Shown here piece by piece: positions 62,357-64,000 of a DNA stretch of 64,000 nucleotides; the stretch's first letter is position 1, and every line of letters begins with the position of its first letter. The notes under the pieces are model-generated. The model ran no database searches. It was given only the letters and a program-made list of their open reading frames with translations, and was not told the origin of the DNA. The stretch comes from Marinobacterium nitratireducens (lineage in GTDB: Bacteria; Pseudomonadota; Gammaproteobacteria; Pseudomonadales; Balneatricaceae). The stretch covers positions 1-64,000 of the forward strand of contig NZ_BMLT01000011.1 in the NCBI RefSeq assembly GCF_014645375.1. Reading direction: 5' to 3'. A program made the position numbers and the translations under genes.

Positions 62357-63289
62357 ATGCTGGAGCGCGCACATCTGGTGATACTGAGGGAAGTGGAGCG
62401 ACAGGGCTCGCTGACGGCTGCAGCGGACAAGCTGCACCTGACGCAGTCCGCGCTGAGCCACGCGATCAAGAAACTCGAGCAGCAGGCCGGCACCGCGGTC
62501 TGGACCCGCGAGGGGCGGGCGTTGCGTCTGACCCAGGCGGGCGAGTACCTGCTCGCGGTTGCCAGGCGGTTGCTGCCGCAACTGGAATATGCCGACGAGG
62601 TGGTCCGGCGTATTGCCCGTGGCGAGAAAGGGCATCTGCGCATCGGCATGGAGTGCCATCCCTGTTACCGCTGGCTGCTGAAGGTCGTCGAACCCTACCT
62701 CGAGCGCTGGCCGGCGGTGGACCTGGACGTCAAGCAGCAGTTCCAGTTCGGCGGCATGGCGGCGCTGTTCAACTACGACATCGATATCCTGGTGACTCCC
62801 GACCCGCTTCACCGGCCCGGCGTCAGTTTCGTGCCGGTGTTCGATTACGAACAGGTGCTGGTGGTGGCGGCCGACCATCCCCTGGCTGCCAGGGTCTTCG
62901 CCGAGCCCGCGGACCTGGCCGAAGAGGTGCTGTTCACCTATCCGGTGGAGCTCGAGCGACTGGATGTGTACGCCGACTTCCTGCTACCCGCTCAGTGCCG
63001 CCCGAAAAAGCACAAAATCGTCGAGGCGACCGATATCATGCTGCAGATGGTGGCGGCGGGGCGGGGTGTGGCGGCCTTGCCGCGCTGGCTGGTCGAGGAA
63101 TATGCCGTCAAGATGCCGGTCAGGCCGCTGCGTCTGGGGGCGTCCGGTATTGCCAAGCAGATTTTCCTCGGCGTGCGCGACGGCGACGAGCAGGTCGAGT
63201 ATCTGCGGGCCTTTGTGGAACTGGCCGCAAACACTGCGGGGCGCGTCTGTGGTGAGGTGGGTCAGGAGGCGTATTCTGTCGCTGACTGA
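62357..63289 (+). CDS. metR: LysR-family methionine regulator MetR
   Basis: The protein has 310 residues. The helix-turn-helix is LVILREVERQGSLTAAADKLHLTQSALSHAIKKLE. The effector domain contains GEKGHLRIGMECHPCYRWLLKVV and FNYDIDILVTPDP, matching MetR. It is divergent from metE, the conserved arrangement. Homocysteine is the known co-inducer in enteric MetR. Confidence 0.94.
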   Translation: MLERAHLVILREVERQGSLTAAADKLHLTQSALSHAIKKLEQQAGTAVWTREGRALRLTQAGEYLLAVARRLLPQLEYADEVVRRIARGEKGHLRIGMECHPCYRWLLKVVEPYLERWPAVDLDVKQQFQFGGMAALFNYDIDILVTPDPLHRPGVSFVPVFDYEQVLVVAADHPLAARVFAEPADLAEEVLFTYPVELERLDVYADFLLPAQCRPKKHKIVEATDIMLQMVAAGRGVAALPRWLVEEYAVKMPVRPLRLGASGIAKQIFLGVRDGDEQVEYLRAFVELAANTAGRVCGEVGQEAYSVAD

Positions 63290-63483
63290 GCTGATCGTAT
63301 GGGTTGGCCTTCCGGTGGCGACTGGCATTGGCTGGCCATCCGCCGAGCATGCCGCTCCCGTTGTCGCTGCGATCCGCGGGGTGCCTGGTTATTCGCACCG
63401 GAGGTTCCTGCGAAAGCACCGACAGGAGGTTCAGGGTTTCTCCATCAGGGGCCCGGAGCGTTACGACGTTCTTCGGTTTGGCA
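63290..63483. other. Spacer between convergent metR and the AEC transporter
   Basis: No gene, clear terminator or copy of the major repeats is seen in these 194 bp. Confidence 0.4.
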
Positions 63484-64000
63484 TCAGATCACAGCCAGCA
63501 GACGCAGCGCGAAAATGCCGCTGCTGAGAGTCAGGATGGACCCCAGCGTGGTGATCAGGATGATATTGGCCGAGAGCCGTGCGTTGGCGCCCATGGCGCG
63601 GGCCATGACGAAGGCGGCGGCGGCGGTGGGGCAGCCGAACAGCACGAACAGCATCGCCAGGTCCTGGCCGGAGAATCCCAGCAGGGCTGCCGCCAGGGTC
63701 ATGGCCAGAGGCATCAGCAGCAACTTGATGGCGCAGGCCCAGAACGCCATGCCAGAGCTGCGTTTCAGGCTCTTGAGGTCCAGGGTGCCGCCGATGGTCA
63801 GCAGCGCCAGCGGCAGGGTCAGGTTGGCGAAGTAGTGGCCGGTGGTGTCGAGAGTCTTCGGCAGGTGCAGGCCAAAGTAGGAAAACGGCAGCGCCAGCAG
63901 CACCGCGATAATCAGCGGGTTGCGGATGATGGCGGCGGTGATCTGGCGGATGCTGATGTCGCCGCCGTCGCGGCCCTGCATGGGCACCGTCAGGGCGATG
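63484..64000 (-). CDS. AEC-family transporter, C-terminal part (cut by the window edge)
   Basis: The frame reads on past the right edge, so only the last 172 or so residues are visible. They hold five hydrophobic segments. NPLIIAVLLALPFSYFGLHLP, LTLPLALLTIGGTLDLKSL, and MLFVLFGCPTAAAAFVMARAMGANARLSANIILITTLGSILTL are typical of the auxin-efflux-carrier/malate permease family. The substrate is unknown. An internal ATG at 63987 is not the start. Confidence 0.88.
   Translation of the reverse strand, partial: IALTVPMQGRDGGDISIRQITAAIIRNPLIIAVLLALPFSYFGLHLPKTLDTTGHYFANLTLPLALLTIGGTLDLKSLKRSSGMAFWACAIKLLLMPLAMTLAAALLGFSGQDLAMLFVLFGCPTAAAAFVMARAMGANARLSANIILITTLGSILTLSSGIFALRLLAVI

Overview
The window comes from a GC-rich gammaproteobacterium. 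Gene order (queA-tgt-yajC-secDF; ychF-pth-rplY-prs-tRNA-Gln-lolB; hemA-prfA-prmC-moeB; metE/metR), a FimX-like protein, several TRAP transporters and a vanillate demethylase cluster together suggest a marine, aerobic, heterotrophic lineage near Pseudomonas and Oceanospirillales, perhaps Marinobacterium-like. This placement is inference from gene content, not from a search.

Layout. 1-930: a 5S-rRNA-like sequence with two internal insertions, a terminator and several repeat modules; no protein gene is seen. 931-6266: a permease and an acyl-CoA ligase, divergent from a PAS histidine kinase/LuxR-type regulator pair. 6348-8104: a HAD phosphatase and two small membrane-anchored proteins. 8101-13926: an operon of a 29-codon membrane peptide (proposed here), a TonB-dependent receptor, a periplasmic binding protein and a hybrid histidine kinase, which looks like an envelope-spanning sensory system. 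14080-21585: TRAP transporter DctPQM, a second TRAP binding protein, VanB, VanA and the divergent VanR regulator, with three VanR-type operators between vanA and vanR. 21799-27400: a TAXI-type TRAP transporter, a cytoplasmic sulfatase and a divergent LysR regulator.

27505-38572 is mostly housekeeping: tRNA-Leu, queA-tgt (queuosine), yajC-secD-secF (Sec export), rnr, a DedA-PAP2 fusion and serB. 38573-39061 is a repeat-rich spacer with two heptanucleotide arrays next to the end of fimX. 41416-45604 has a Met-Gln-Met-Gln tRNA array, ychF, pth, rplY, prs and another tRNA-Gln. 45605-53263 holds lolB, a TPR lipoprotein, hemA, prfA, prmC, a duplicated 5' fragment of moeB, moeB, a CoA-binding protein and a RidA-family protein. 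53416-64000 holds a K+/H+ antiporter, a MOSC protein, asparaginase, an ankyrin protein, a LysR regulator, a metal-efflux permease, metE/metR and the end of an AEC transporter.

Two repeat systems cross the window. One is an imperfect palindrome of about 75-100 bp ending in GTAGGATGG; its end supplies the TAG stop codon of both rnr and ansA. The other is a set of 7-bp tandem arrays (CCCGTCA, CGCCTCA, CCCGTAA) lying just beyond the stop codons of fimX and the antiporter. The items most worth checking are the expanded 5S-like gene, the repeat-borne stop codons, the receptor/binding-protein/kinase operon with its small peptide, and the tandem duplication at the start of moeB.
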